Shown here piece after piece: positions 44,905 through 53,934 of a DNA stretch of 64,000 nt (the first letter of the stretch is position 1; every line of letters starts with the position of its first letter). Both the position numbers and the translations under genes were made by a program. Under the pieces are notes generated by a model. That model had not been told where the DNA came from. It saw only the letters and a list, made by a program, of their open reading frames with translations, and did not search any database. This DNA is from Flavobacteriales bacterium (GTDB lineage Bacteria; Bacteroidota; Bacteroidia; Flavobacteriales; CAJXXR01): contig JAOAQX010000004.1 of the NCBI GenBank assembly GCA_025210805.1, positions 32,862 to 96,861 of the forward strand, written 5' to 3'.

Positions 44905-46296
44905 ATGATGAGAAATAATAAAGACGAAAGGTTCAACCAAAGACTGAGTCTTGAGCAAATAGCCAGCATAGAGTATATGCTGGAATCAAAAAAAGTGAAT
45001 TATTACGATTCTGAAGTTTTTATAGAAATGATAGATTATTTGGTAGAGAAAAATAGACTTTCATCTGCGCTAATAATCTGTGAAATAGCTTTATCTATAC
45101 ATCCCGATGCTCCTAAAATACTTCTTGAAAAAGCAAAAGTGCTTTTTGATAATTATGAAATAGAAGCATCGAATGAGCTGGTAGATAAAATAGAAACTTT
45201 ATTACCAAATTCATCAGATTTGTTTCAGCTGAAAGCAAATTTATCGTTGAAAATGGGGAAAAACCAAGAAGCACTCGATTTTTTACTTAAAGCAGCAGAA
45301 AATGCTGAATTACCCGAAAGCTTTTATTCTCAAATTTCTAATGAATATCGTAGATTAGGTGAAATAGAATCTGCCATTGATTATCTAGAGAAATATTGTG
45401 TTACATTTCCAGAAGATGAATTTTGTGTGAGTCTTCTGTATGATTATTATATTGATTATGAAGACTCCAGTAGGGGTGTTTCGTTTTTTAATAGTTTAAC
45501 GTCTGAATTACCATTTAGTTATATTATATGGTATTACAATGGACTTTTATTAAAAAATGAAGGCGATTACATAAAAGCATTTTCAGCTTTTGAATACGCT
45601 TATTTTATCAATGAAATGTTTATACCTGCCTATCATGAAATAATCAATATTCTTTTCCTTCAAAATCAATACAATGAAGCAAAAGAATTTCTTCTCAAAG
45701 TTTCCTTATTAGAAGAACCTAGTGCAATTACCTTTTCAAAACTATCACAGTGTTATAGAGAAATAGGAGGTTTAAGTTCCGCAATATTGTATGGTGAAAA
45801 AGCGGTAACAGAAGATCCACAACTTGCTTTCGCTTGGGAACAATTAGCTTTAGCATTCCTAGAAAAAGAAAACTATTCAGAGTCGTTTTTTGCTTTTCAA
45901 AAAGCCCTTAGAATGGATTACGAAAATAGTTCGTATAGGTTACAGTTTGCTAAGATTTGTGAGAAAAATGACGAGTGGAAAATGGCAAAAGACATGTATC
46001 TAGAAATCATTCAAGAAGAAGGCTTAGAAGATCACCTTGTTTTGAGTCTTTTGGAATGTTATCTACATTTAGGAGAGAACGAAAGAGGCAAAATGATATC
46101 CGAAAAAGCAAAACTTGCCTCCGAAAATGCATTGTTTCATTGCTTTTCTGCCTATTTTAATTACTATTGCCAGAACGAAGAATATGCCAAAGAGCTATTT
46201 CTTCTTGCTTGTGAAAAAGATAACACATGCCTGAATAAAATGCAATCTATTGCACCAAATTTTGTTCAGGTTATTCAACAACAACTTGGACGTTAA
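44905..46296 (+). CDS. tetratricopeptide-repeat protein
   Basis: A 463-residue protein with no signal peptide and about ten TPR-like helical pairs, for example ALIICEIALSIHPDAPKILL and AILYGEKAVTEDPQLAFAWE. It should be a cytoplasmic scaffold. A TPR gene in this position before phosphosulfolactate synthase recurs in Flavobacteriia, but its role is unknown. Confidence 0.88.
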   Translation: MMRNNKDERFNQRLSLEQIASIEYMLESKKVNYYDSEVFIEMIDYLVEKNRLSSALIICEIALSIHPDAPKILLEKAKVLFDNYEIEASNELVDKIETLLPNSSDLFQLKANLSLKMGKNQEALDFLLKAAENAELPESFYSQISNEYRRLGEIESAIDYLEKYCVTFPEDEFCVSLLYDYYIDYEDSSRGVSFFNSLTSELPFSYIIWYYNGLLLKNEGDYIKAFSAFEYAYFINEMFIPAYHEIINILFLQNQYNEAKEFLLKVSLLEEPSAITFSKLSQCYREIGGLSSAILYGEKAVTEDPQLAFAWEQLALAFLEKENYSESFFAFQKALRMDYENSSYRLQFAKICEKNDEWKMAKDMYLEIIQEEGLEDHLVLSLLECYLHLGENERGKMISEKAKLASENALFHCFSAYFNYYCQNEEYAKELFLLACEKDNTCLNKMQSIAPNFVQVIQQQLGR

Positions 46297-46301
46297 GTTA
46301 T

Positions 46302-47081
46302 ATGAAAAATTTCGATTTACCCTTTATTCCTGAGAGAGTTAGTAAACCCCGAGAATTAGGGATTACGATGGTAATGGATAAAGGATTATCCTTTAAAGAT
46401 GCTCAGAGTTTAGTAGAAATGTCTAAAGACCATATTGATATTATTAAATTGGGATTTGGAACTTCGTATTTTACCCCACGACTTGAGGACAAAATTAAGT
46501 TTTATCAGCAAAATGATATAAAAGTTTACCTAGGAGGGACACTTTTTGAGGCCTTTGTAATTCGTGGAATGTACAAAGAATATGTGGAACTAATTACACG
46601 GTTAAATATCGATACTGCCGAGGTTTCTGATGGATCTATAGAAATTTCACATGAACAGAAATGTGAATATATCCGCGATTTAAAGAGCAAAGGATTTACA
46701 GTGCTTTCTGAAGTAGGATCAAAATCCGCTGAGAAACTCATTCCACCTTATCGATGGATAGAAATGATGGAGAAAGAACTTCAAGCAGGTTCGTGGAAAG
46801 TAATTGCAGAAGCTCGTGAGGGTGGAAATGTGGGAATCTACCGTGGAGGTGGAGAAGTAAGATCCGATTTGATAGAAGAAATTACGAGAAAAATAAATGT
46901 TAATGATATCCTTTGGGAAACACCACAGAAATCACAACAAATTTGGTTTTTAAAGTTACTAGGTCCAAATGTGAACCTAGGGAATATTGCCACAAATGAA
47001 GTGATTCCTTTGGAGTGTCTAAGAGTAGGACTCAGAGGAGACACTTTCTTTGACTATTTACCAGAACATTTGAAAAATTAA
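46302..47081 (+). CDS. comA: phosphosulfolactate synthase (ComA family)
   Basis: A 259-residue TIM-barrel protein of the ComA family, with MVMDKGLSFKDAQSLVE, IDIIKLGFGTSYF, VSDGSIEIS and IAEAREGGNVGIYR. The archaeal and Bacillus enzymes add sulfite to phosphoenolpyruvate to give phosphosulfolactate. In Bacteroidota the product's fate is not established; sulfonate or sulfonolipid precursors are conceivable. It lies five bases after the TPR gene. Confidence 0.88.
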   Translation: MKNFDLPFIPERVSKPRELGITMVMDKGLSFKDAQSLVEMSKDHIDIIKLGFGTSYFTPRLEDKIKFYQQNDIKVYLGGTLFEAFVIRGMYKEYVELITRLNIDTAEVSDGSIEISHEQKCEYIRDLKSKGFTVLSEVGSKSAEKLIPPYRWIEMMEKELQAGSWKVIAEAREGGNVGIYRGGGEVRSDLIEEITRKINVNDILWETPQKSQQIWFLKLLGPNVNLGNIATNEVIPLECLRVGLRGDTFFDYLPEHLKN

Positions 47082-47088
47082 AGTAACG

Positions 47089-47379
47089 ATGGAAGTAAAA
47101 GAATTACTGAAAGAAATTGAAGAAAAAAGCATTCAAATCATAGATATTAGAGAACCTTATGAATTTGAGGATGATGCAATACTCAATAGTGAAAATATTC
47201 CTATGGATGATATTGCTCAAAATCCAGAAATGATCAAGGGAAAATCGATATTTGTATGCCAAACAGGTAAACGTGCTGAATCACTTTGTTATATTCTCAA
47301 AGAAATGCATCAATTAAACAATGTTCATTTTTTAGAAGGAGGATATGAGGCTTACGTAGAAAAAACAAGAGTACATTAA
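47089..47379 (+). CDS. single-domain rhodanese-like protein
   Basis: A 96-residue rhodanese fold. IIDIREPYEFEDDAI and the active-site loop VCQTGKRAESLCYIL, with catalytic Cys, end in FLEGGYEAY. It may carry sulphur as a persulfide. Position next to comA suggests a link to sulphur metabolism, by context only. Confidence 0.9.
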   Translation: MEVKELLKEIEEKSIQIIDIREPYEFEDDAILNSENIPMDDIAQNPEMIKGKSIFVCQTGKRAESLCYILKEMHQLNNVHFLEGGYEAYVEKTRVH

Positions 47380-47380
47380 A

Positions 47381-48352
47381 ATGAAGCAGTACGGATTAGT
47401 ATTTTTAAAGGGATTGGCAATGGGAGCTGCCGATGTCATTCCTGGTGTTTCAGGTGGAACAATTGCTTTTATTACAGGAATCTATGATAAATTGCTTTCT
47501 TCCATTAACAGTATCAAACCCTCGCTAATAAAAAAGTTAAAAAACGAAGGGCTAAAAGCAGTCTGGGAACATATCAACGGAACTTTTTTATTGAGTCTTT
47601 TTGCTGGAATAGGAGTGAGTATTTTGAGTCTTTCAAAAGTGATAAAATACCTCCTCAATCACCATGCAATTCCACTTTGGGCGTTTTTCTTTGGGTTAAT
47701 CCTAGCGAGTATCATTTATTTGTATAGGCAACTTAAAAAAGTAGATGCAAAAGCATTGATAGGGATGGTTTTGGGAGCTGTTGCCGTTGTGATGATTTCT
47801 CAAATACCAGCACAACCAGACGCTACAAATCTACTTTATGTATTTTTCTGTGGAATGATTGCTATTTGTGCAATGATTTTACCAGGAATTTCAGGGAGCT
47901 TTATTCTGTTGGTTTTGGGAGCTTATTCCACTGTATTTATCCACGCACTTTCAAATCTTGATTTTATCACACTTGGTGTTTTTGGAGTGGGTGCCATTAC
48001 AGGTTTATTGAGTTTTTCAAAGGTACTAAGTTGGGTATTAGAAAATTATCATCATATTACTTTTTCAGTTTTAATCGGTTTTTTAATAGGATCTTTATAC
48101 AAAGTTTGGCCTTGGAAACATGTTGAGTCAATATTTGTAAAACATGTGGGTGAACCCAATGAAAAAGTAGTCAATTTGGTTGAAACCAATGTTTTACCGT
48201 CAAACTATGATCTTCTTATCCGTAAAGGAACAGAAATAGTGGGCTACGAACCAGCTGATTCTCGCTTGATTCAAGCGATCATTTTCTTGATTATTGGTTT
48301 TTCGATTATCTTTATTATTGAAGGAATCAACAATAAACTTAAAAAGAACTAG
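47381..48352 (+). CDS. DUF368 membrane protein (PopT-like C55-P transporter family)
   Basis: A 323-residue protein with eight or so helices and the twin DUF368 signatures GAADVIPGVSGGTIAFITG and CAMILPGISGSFILLVLGAY. DUF368 proteins were shown in other bacteria to return undecaprenyl phosphate across the membrane. It starts two bases after the rhodanese stop. Confidence 0.88.
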   Translation: MKQYGLVFLKGLAMGAADVIPGVSGGTIAFITGIYDKLLSSINSIKPSLIKKLKNEGLKAVWEHINGTFLLSLFAGIGVSILSLSKVIKYLLNHHAIPLWAFFFGLILASIIYLYRQLKKVDAKALIGMVLGAVAVVMISQIPAQPDATNLLYVFFCGMIAICAMILPGISGSFILLVLGAYSTVFIHALSNLDFITLGVFGVGAITGLLSFSKVLSWVLENYHHITFSVLIGFLIGSLYKVWPWKHVESIFVKHVGEPNEKVVNLVETNVLPSNYDLLIRKGTEIVGYEPADSRLIQAIIFLIIGFSIIFIIEGINNKLKKN

Positions 48353-48365
48353 ACACGAAAAAATT

Positions 48366-49097
48366 ATGTCTAAATATGCATTACTGGGGAGAGGAATATC
48401 ATATTCTTTCTCCCCATCTTTTTTTAAAGAAAAATTCAAAAAATTAGGACTAAGAAATCATCACTATGAACTGATGGATTTGCCTAATTTAGATACACTT
48501 AAAGACGAAGTATCTACTAGAAATTTGAAAGGATTTAATGTAACTCAGCCTTATAAAGAGAAAATTCTTCCCTTTTTAGATGCTTTGGATGAAACTGCCC
48601 AAGAAATTGGAGCGGTTAATTGCGTAAAAATTACAGATGGGAAATGGATTGGTTTTAATACCGATGCCTATGGCTTCAAAAAAATGATTCACCCTTTTAT
48701 CGAGAACAAATTTGAACGAGTTATGATTCTTGGGAAGGGAGGAGCAAGTAAAGCCGTAGCACATGTGTTTGAAAAATGGGGAATAGAAGTGTTTTATGCA
48801 CGTAGAAAGGCAGAAAATGAAAAAGAATTTTCCTATAGCGAAATCGGTCAAGGACATATAAATGCCTTTAAAATTATTGTGAACACAACTCCATTAGGGA
48901 CTTTTCCAAACATTGATCTTTGCCCAGATTTACCTTATGAATTTCTTACAAAGGAACATTTTTTAATCGATTTAATTTATAATCCTCCTCTTACCACTTT
49001 CCTTAAAAAAGGAAAGATACATGAAGCTCAAGTTCTCAATGGAGCTGATATGCTTAAATTGCAGGCAGAAAAATCTTGGAAAATTTGGAATGATTAA
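48366..49097 (+). CDS. aroE: shikimate 5-dehydrogenase
   Basis: A 243-residue enzyme reducing 3-dehydroshikimate in aromatic amino acid synthesis. The catalytic Lys is in GFNVTQPYKEKILPFLD and the Asp in GFNTDAYGFKKM; the dinucleotide site is ILGKGGASKAVAHVF. I use the ATG at 48366 (MSKYALLGRGISYSFSPSF); the longer frame runs into the DUF368 gene. Confidence 0.93.
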   Translation: MSKYALLGRGISYSFSPSFFKEKFKKLGLRNHHYELMDLPNLDTLKDEVSTRNLKGFNVTQPYKEKILPFLDALDETAQEIGAVNCVKITDGKWIGFNTDAYGFKKMIHPFIENKFERVMILGKGGASKAVAHVFEKWGIEVFYARRKAENEKEFSYSEIGQGHINAFKIIVNTTPLGTFPNIDLCPDLPYEFLTKEHFLIDLIYNPPLTTFLKKGKIHEAQVLNGADMLKLQAEKSWKIWND

Positions 49098-49115
49098 GGC
49101 TTTTGAAACTAAAAA

Positions 49116-49148
49116 AACCTATTATCTTTTAATAAGAAAATAGGTTTA
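49116..49148. terminator. terminator between convergent aroE and the DUF922-like gene
   Basis: AAACCTATT and AATAGGTTT form a 9-bp stem. Seven Ts follow on the minus strand, so it chiefly serves the minus gene; on the plus strand the T run is short. Confidence 0.7.
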
Positions 49149-49167
49149 GCCTTCTACCAAAATGATA

Positions 49168-49767
49168 TTATTTTGTGTTTTTTATTTTTCGGGTATTATC
49201 ATATCGGTATTCTTCTAAAGCAGTTAATTCTCGGCTAATTTTTTCTTTCCATTCATCGATTTTCTGCTGATCACTTCCATTTTTAGAATCTTGTGCAAAC
49301 GCCAGTCTAGCTTCAGAAAGCTCTTGTGAAATTTGATTACTTATTTCGTTTACAATAGAAAATCCCTTTAATAATTGTTTCTTGTTTTTTAATAATCTTT
49401 TTCGAAACTTTCGGGCATGAACTTCTGTAATGTCAAATTGAACTTGCTGGTAAGCTAAGTATTTTTCTATGTAAGCAGTTTTAGAAGTATCAATCCAGGA
49501 AGCATTTCCAATAAAGATATTTTGAACTCTCTGATTGAGATTTTTTTTCATAAAATCAAAACCTTTAGCCTTATGGGCAAGATTAAACTGTGCAAAAAGA
49601 ACATCGCTACCTTGTTTAGTAGTTTTAATTTTAAAGTCTTCTTGTTGAAGTTTCTCTGTGGCACTCCACATTTTTTGTCCTTCTAAAAGATTTTGAGCAA
49701 ATAGTGCATTGCTATTGGTGAAAAAAAGAAAAGTAAACAGAAAAATTATTTTCGTTCCTATTTTCAT
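49168..49767 (-). CDS. secreted DUF922-like protein lacking the HExxH-type motif
   Basis: About 199 residues from the ATG at 49767, with a signal peptide ending in LFAQ. The order WSATEKLQQEDFK, then SWIDTSKTAYI, then YLAYQQVQFDITEVHARKF copies the DUF922 family, where the last block is HEQxHFDIxExxAR. Here both His of the motif are lost (YQQVQ), so a zinc-protease role is unlikely. A coiled-coil C-terminus follows. Confidence 0.65.
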   Translation of the reverse strand: MKIGTKIIFLFTFLFFTNSNALFAQNLLEGQKMWSATEKLQQEDFKIKTTKQGSDVLFAQFNLAHKAKGFDFMKKNLNQRVQNIFIGNASWIDTSKTAYIEKYLAYQQVQFDITEVHARKFRKRLLKNKKQLLKGFSIVNEISNQISQELSEARLAFAQDSKNGSDQQKIDEWKEKISRELTALEEYRYDNTRKIKNTK

Positions 49768-49818
49768 TTCAAGAAGGACTTTTTTGTTGTTTTTATTATT
49801 GTAAATCATTTTGTTTTT

Positions 49819-50127
49819 TTAGAATAACCCAGGAATATTAGGCATAGAATTTTTTGCGGCCATTGCCATTTCTTTTTCCTTAATTTCTTCTGCTCTTGAA
49901 ATCGCTTTATTAAGTGTAATGACTAATAAATCTTCCAGTTCTTCTGGGTCATATTCGTTAAGTTCTTTTGAAAAACGAATTCCTTTAATTTTTCCATTTG
50001 CAGTGATTTCTACTTCTATAGATTTATCTGGTGATTTTTCTTCAAGAGATACTTTCTCTAATTCTTGCTTTTTATTTTCGATATCTTGTTGCGCTTGTTG
50101 CAACTTTTCCATCATATTTCCAAACAT
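49819..50127 (-). CDS. ybaB: YbaB/EbfC nucleoid-associated protein
   Basis: A 102-residue protein: a helical start (MFGNMMEKLQQAQQDIENKK), a beta core with VEITANGKIKGIRF and a C-terminal helix ending MPNIPGLF. The family binds DNA as a dimer. Confidence 0.92.
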   Translation of the reverse strand: MFGNMMEKLQQAQQDIENKKQELEKVSLEEKSPDKSIEVEITANGKIKGIRFSKELNEYDPEELEDLLVITLNKAISRAEEIKEKEMAMAAKNSMPNIPGLF

Positions 50128-50137
50128 ATTTTCTTAG

Positions 50138-50293
50138 TTATTTTTGTTTGTTAAGTATTATCAATGCGGCAATTACTCCAGGAATCCATCCTAAACAGGT
50201 AAGGATAAACACAAGAATAATAGAACCACAACCTTGATCTAATACTGCCAAAGGTGGGAAAATAATTGATAATAAGACTCTCCAAATAGACAT
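50138..50293 (-). CDS. YqaE/Pmp3-family small membrane protein
   Basis: A 51-residue frame reads MSIWRVLLSIIFPPLAVLDQ, then GCGSIILVFILTCLGWIPGV and IAALIILNKQK. These are the two helices and the central GCG/PG loop of the Pmp3/YqaE stress-response proteolipid family. A longer overlapping frame in another phase (50151-50342) is a shadow. The gene lies just upstream of ybaB. Confidence 0.9.
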   Translation of the reverse strand: MSIWRVLLSIIFPPLAVLDQGCGSIILVFILTCLGWIPGVIAALIILNKQK

Positions 50294-50483
50294 TTTTATA
50301 CTCCTTTTTTAAAAATTGTTGATAATCTGTAGTTAGAAACATTTCTGTTCGTTTTCTATTATTACAACGTTTACCATTTAAAAAAGTTACGATAATTATA
50401 GAGTTTATGCGATACTGCCCAAGATTTTTAGGATTTAGTTTTTAGTTACATCAAAAAAATATGCAAAAAAGTGTCTCTAAAAA

Positions 50484-50516
50484 AAGCCCTCTCCTAATTT
50501 AATAAGGAAAGGGCTT
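50484..50516 (-). terminator. Rho-independent terminator after the PaaE-like gene
   Basis: AAGCCCTTTCCT and AGGAGAGGGCTT pair over 12 bp with one mismatch on the minus strand, followed by seven Ts. Confidence 0.85.
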
Positions 50517-50555
50517 GTATTTATCTATTACCTTGTGAGGTAATGGTGCTCTTTA

Positions 50556-51623
50556 TTAGATATAATCAAAATCTAAAGTAACTTGATCACTTACAGGATG
50601 TGCTTGACAGCTTAAAACAAATCCATTTTCAACCTCATCGGGTTGTAGAGAATAATTTACTTTCATTTCTACCTCGCCTTCCAATACTTTGGCTCTACAA
50701 GTACAGCAAACTCCACCTTTACAAGCAAAAGGAACATCGGCTCCAGCTTCTAGTGCGGCATCCATAATATTTTCTCCATTTTTCTCTAAATCAAACGAAA
50801 CAGTAACACCATCAACCACTACATTTACTTGTGCAGTTCCCTCAGCTAGAGGCTTACTGTCATCTGTGTTTTCCGCTTTTTTTACACCTGTATTAAAGAG
50901 TTCAAAGTGAATAGAGCTTTCTTCTGTTCCTTGTTCTTTTAGCCATTGCGAAACATTTAAAATCATTTCTTCTGGACCACATAGGAAATAATCATCGGCA
51001 CCTGTGAGCGGCGAAATTTTATTGAAATTGATACACTTTTCCACATCAATTCTCCCTTGTAGAGATTGTGGTGTGTCAAAATCCTTACTCATGATATAAT
51101 AAACCTCAAGACGAGTCATGTATTGACTTTTAAGGTCTTCGAGTTGTTCTCTAAAAATAACAGACTCTGAATTTTTATTACCATAAAGCAAAACTACACG
51201 GCTCTCGGAATCTATTTCTAAAACAGTTTTTATATTAGAAATAATAGGAGTAATACCACTTCCTGCTGCAAAAAAGACATACTTTTTTGCGAATCCAGCT
51301 TCTACCTCTGCCGTAAAATTCCCCATAGGAGTCATTACATCTATCAGTTCACCTGATTTCATTTCTCTATTGGCGTAGGTTGAAAATTTTCCGTTTGGAA
51401 TTTCTTTGATGGCAACTCTAAGTAATCCTGAGCTAGGAGCCTCACAAATAGAATAAGCTCTTCGGAGCTCTTCTCCGTTTATTTCCTTTACAAAGGTGAT
51501 ATATTGACCCTGCTTGTACTGGTACAAATCTTTTAAATGCTCTGGGACATCGAGTAGTATAGAGACTGTATCTGCGGTTTCTCTTCTAACTTCAGATACT
51601 TTCAATAAGTTTTTTCTTGCCAT
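50556..51623 (-). CDS. PaaE-like ferredoxin--NADP reductase with 2Fe-2S domain
   Basis: A 355-residue protein. An FAD/NAD(P) reductase module covers residues ~1-230 (YKQGQYITFVKEING, RAYSICEAPSSG, FFAAGSGITPIISNIK). A plant-type ferredoxin domain follows with CKGGVCCTCRAKVLEGE and a distant Cys in VLSCQAHP. This is the layout of the electron-transfer subunit of phenylacetyl-CoA epoxidase and related oxygenases. No oxygenase gene lies in the window, so its partner is unknown. Confidence 0.9.
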   Translation of the reverse strand: MARKNLLKVSEVRRETADTVSILLDVPEHLKDLYQYKQGQYITFVKEINGEELRRAYSICEAPSSGLLRVAIKEIPNGKFSTYANREMKSGELIDVMTPMGNFTAEVEAGFAKKYVFFAAGSGITPIISNIKTVLEIDSESRVVLLYGNKNSESVIFREQLEDLKSQYMTRLEVYYIMSKDFDTPQSLQGRIDVEKCINFNKISPLTGADDYFLCGPEEMILNVSQWLKEQGTEESSIHFELFNTGVKKAENTDDSKPLAEGTAQVNVVVDGVTVSFDLEKNGENIMDAALEAGADVPFACKGGVCCTCRAKVLEGEVEMKVNYSLQPDEVENGFVLSCQAHPVSDQVTLDFDYI

Positions 51624-51834
51624 AGGTTTTCTAATTTCCCGTAAATATAAAAAAAATGACTATTGGGTTTAATGATTTATGTCAATTGTTTATCACTTCT
51701 AATAGATATTTTTTGAATTTCAAGAGATTATAAAGTATAATTGATTGTTAATTTGAATCTATAATTGACAGTGGAACCAAGAGACAGATTTTTCTTTACT
51801 TGAAGAGTAAAATTGAGTATGGATTACTAAATAA

Positions 51835-52482
51835 TTAAGGTTGTAGTCGATCTTTTTTCCATTCAAAATCTTCTTGGAGTTCATAGCGTATTCTATCGTG
51901 CATTCTATTAGGGCGACCTTGCCAAAATTCTATAGAAACGGGTTTAATCAAGTAACCACCCCAATGTTTTGGTCTTGTAATTTCTTTATTTTCATACTCT
52001 TTTTCAAGTTCTTGAAGTCTTTGGAGCATTTGTTCTTTGTTTTCAATTGTTTGACTTTGGTTTGATGCTAGAGCTCCAAGCTGAGATCCTTTTGGGCGAG
52101 ATTCAAAATAACCGTCAGACATATTTTCGGTAATTTTTTCTGCCTTTCCTTTTATAATGATTTGCCGCTCAAAAAAGGGCCAGAAAAAGCTCAAACAGAC
52201 TTGATTATTTTCAGCTATAGCTTTTCCTTTTTCACTATGATAGTTGGTGTAAAAAACAAAACCTTCCCAAGTAAAACGCTTTAATAAAACTACACGAGTT
52301 TTTGGAAATCCATCTTTACCGATACTGGCAACACTCATGGCATTGGCTTCAGATACATATTCAGATTCATCTGCCTCATAAAACCATTTTTGGAATAATT
52401 CCATTGGGTTTTCTGGGCTATTTTCTTTGTTGAGCTCATGTTGTTCATAAGACTTTCGGTGATCTGATAAATTGATGTCCAT
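51835..52482 (-). CDS. pdxH: pyridoxamine 5'-phosphate oxidase
   Basis: A 215-residue FMN enzyme of the last step of pyridoxal phosphate synthesis. I use the ATG at 52482 (MDINLSDHRKSYEQHEL). RVVLLKRFTWEGFVFYTNY and SEKGKAIAEN bind FMN; SIEFWQGRPNRMHDRIRYEL is the C-terminal signature. Confidence 0.95.
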   Translation of the reverse strand: MDINLSDHRKSYEQHELNKENSPENPMELFQKWFYEADESEYVSEANAMSVASIGKDGFPKTRVVLLKRFTWEGFVFYTNYHSEKGKAIAENNQVCLSFFWPFFERQIIIKGKAEKITENMSDGYFESRPKGSQLGALASNQSQTIENKEQMLQRLQELEKEYENKEITRPKHWGGYLIKPVSIEFWQGRPNRMHDRIRYELQEDFEWKKDRLQP

Positions 52483-52577
52483 CGCTTGATTTATTAGGTG
52501 GGTAAAATTACGATTTAGGAATGAGAATTCTATATTTTGAATATTCAAAATGAATATCATTTCTTTAATTAAATAGG

Positions 52578-52585
52578 TATCTTTG
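52578..52585 (+). promoter_or_regulatory. candidate -7 box TATCTTTG
   Basis: Matches TAnnTTTG on the plus strand 44 bases before the DUF2071 start. No clear -33 element. Confidence 0.35.
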
Positions 52586-52628
52586 AAGAACATGTACTTT
52601 GATAAAAAAATAATAAAATAAAAACACT

Positions 52629-53342
52629 ATGAGTTTTCTTAAAGCAGAATGGAGAAAATTAGCTATTATTAATTATGAAGTCAATCCAAAAATATTAGAA
52701 CCTTATTTACCTTTTGGAACAGAGCTAGATTTATGGGAAGGAAAATGTTATGTAAGTGTGGTCGGATTTATGTTCTTAAACACTCGTGTAATGGGATTGA
52801 AGGTGCCAAATCACATCAATTTTGAAGAGGTGAATCTTCGTTTTTATGTAAAAAGAATTACCGAAAACGAGATTAAAAGAGGGGTGGTTTTTATTAAAGA
52901 AATAGTTCCAAGACAAATGATAACCTTTATCGCTAATAGTCTTTATAATGAGAATTATGAAACGATGAAAATGGATTATCTTTGGGAAAAAAAAGAAGCT
53001 TGTAGAAGTGTGGAATATCAATGGAAAAAGCAAAAAGATTGGAATAAAGTCAAAATCATAGCAAGTTTAAATTCAGTTGATTTAGCATCAGGAAGCAAGA
53101 CAGAGTTTATAACTGAACATTATTGGGGCTATGCAAAAGTATCTGATAAAAAAACAACAGAATACGAAGTGACGCATCCAAAATGGAATGTTTACGAAGT
53201 GCTGGACTATAATATTCAAATAAATTTCTCTGAAATTTATGGGGAAACATTTGCTTTTTTAAACAATCAGAAACCCAGTTCCGTGATGCTTGCAGAAGGT
53301 TCTGAGATTACCGTAGAAAACAAATCCATCATTAAAAAATAA
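52629..53342 (+). CDS. DUF2071 (YqjF-like) protein
   Basis: A 237-residue protein opening MSFLKAEWRKLAIINYEVNP and continuing PFGTELDLWEGKCYVSVVGF and NFEEVNLRFYVKR, the DUF2071 pattern related to the acetoacetate-decarboxylase fold. Function unknown. Its last base is the first of the DinB gene. Confidence 0.85.
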   Translation: MSFLKAEWRKLAIINYEVNPKILEPYLPFGTELDLWEGKCYVSVVGFMFLNTRVMGLKVPNHINFEEVNLRFYVKRITENEIKRGVVFIKEIVPRQMITFIANSLYNENYETMKMDYLWEKKEACRSVEYQWKKQKDWNKVKIIASLNSVDLASGSKTEFITEHYWGYAKVSDKKTTEYEVTHPKWNVYEVLDYNIQINFSEIYGETFAFLNNQKPSSVMLAEGSEITVENKSIIKK

Positions 53343-53866
53343 TGGAAATAAAGAATATCGAGCAATTTTTGAAATACTATTCGAGAATCAAACAAAGAAC
53401 AAGAAGATTATTAGAAATCATTCCTGAGGATCAAATAGAATGGACCTATCGTACAGGGAAATTTACGATTGGAGATTTGTTTAGACATATAGCAAATATA
53501 GAAAGGTATTTATATGCCGAAACAGTAGCAACAAATCGAAATCTTTATAATGGTTGTGGTGAAAATTATGCAAAAGGTGTTCAAAGTATTTTAGCACATT
53601 ATGATAAAATGTATGCTGAGTCTATAGCAATTTTTGAGAATCTTACCGAAGATGATTTACAAAAAAAATGTAAAACTTCTTTTGGAACAGAAATTAGTAC
53701 ATGGAAATGGTTGCGGGCATTGGTGGAACATGAGATTCACCATAGAGCAGAAATTTATCTCTATTTGGAGATGAATGGCATAAAAACACCACCGCTTTTT
53801 GGATTAACTTCAGAAGAAGTTATGGATAAGAATGATGAATATATTAGAGGTACATCAAAAAAATAA
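53342..53866 (+). CDS. DinB-family protein
   Basis: A 174-residue four-helix protein. GDLFRHIANIERYLYAE and VEHEIHHRAEIYLYLEMNG supply the three His that bind a metal in the DinB/YfiT family. Members act in thiol-S-transfer, some with bacillithiol, which this organism appears to make. Coupled to DUF2071 by TAATG. Confidence 0.87.
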   Translation: MEIKNIEQFLKYYSRIKQRTRRLLEIIPEDQIEWTYRTGKFTIGDLFRHIANIERYLYAETVATNRNLYNGCGENYAKGVQSILAHYDKMYAESIAIFENLTEDDLQKKCKTSFGTEISTWKWLRALVEHEIHHRAEIYLYLEMNGIKTPPLFGLTSEEVMDKNDEYIRGTSKK

Positions 53867-53934
53867 GTCCTCTTTCGAAGAGTTTTTCCCGATTATACAA
53901 AAACAAAAGAGGATAATTAATAAACCCAAAAACG

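Noticed and set aside
50151..50342. Minus-strand 63-residue frame
   Set aside because: It is out of phase with the YqaE/Pmp3 frame, which has clear family sequence.
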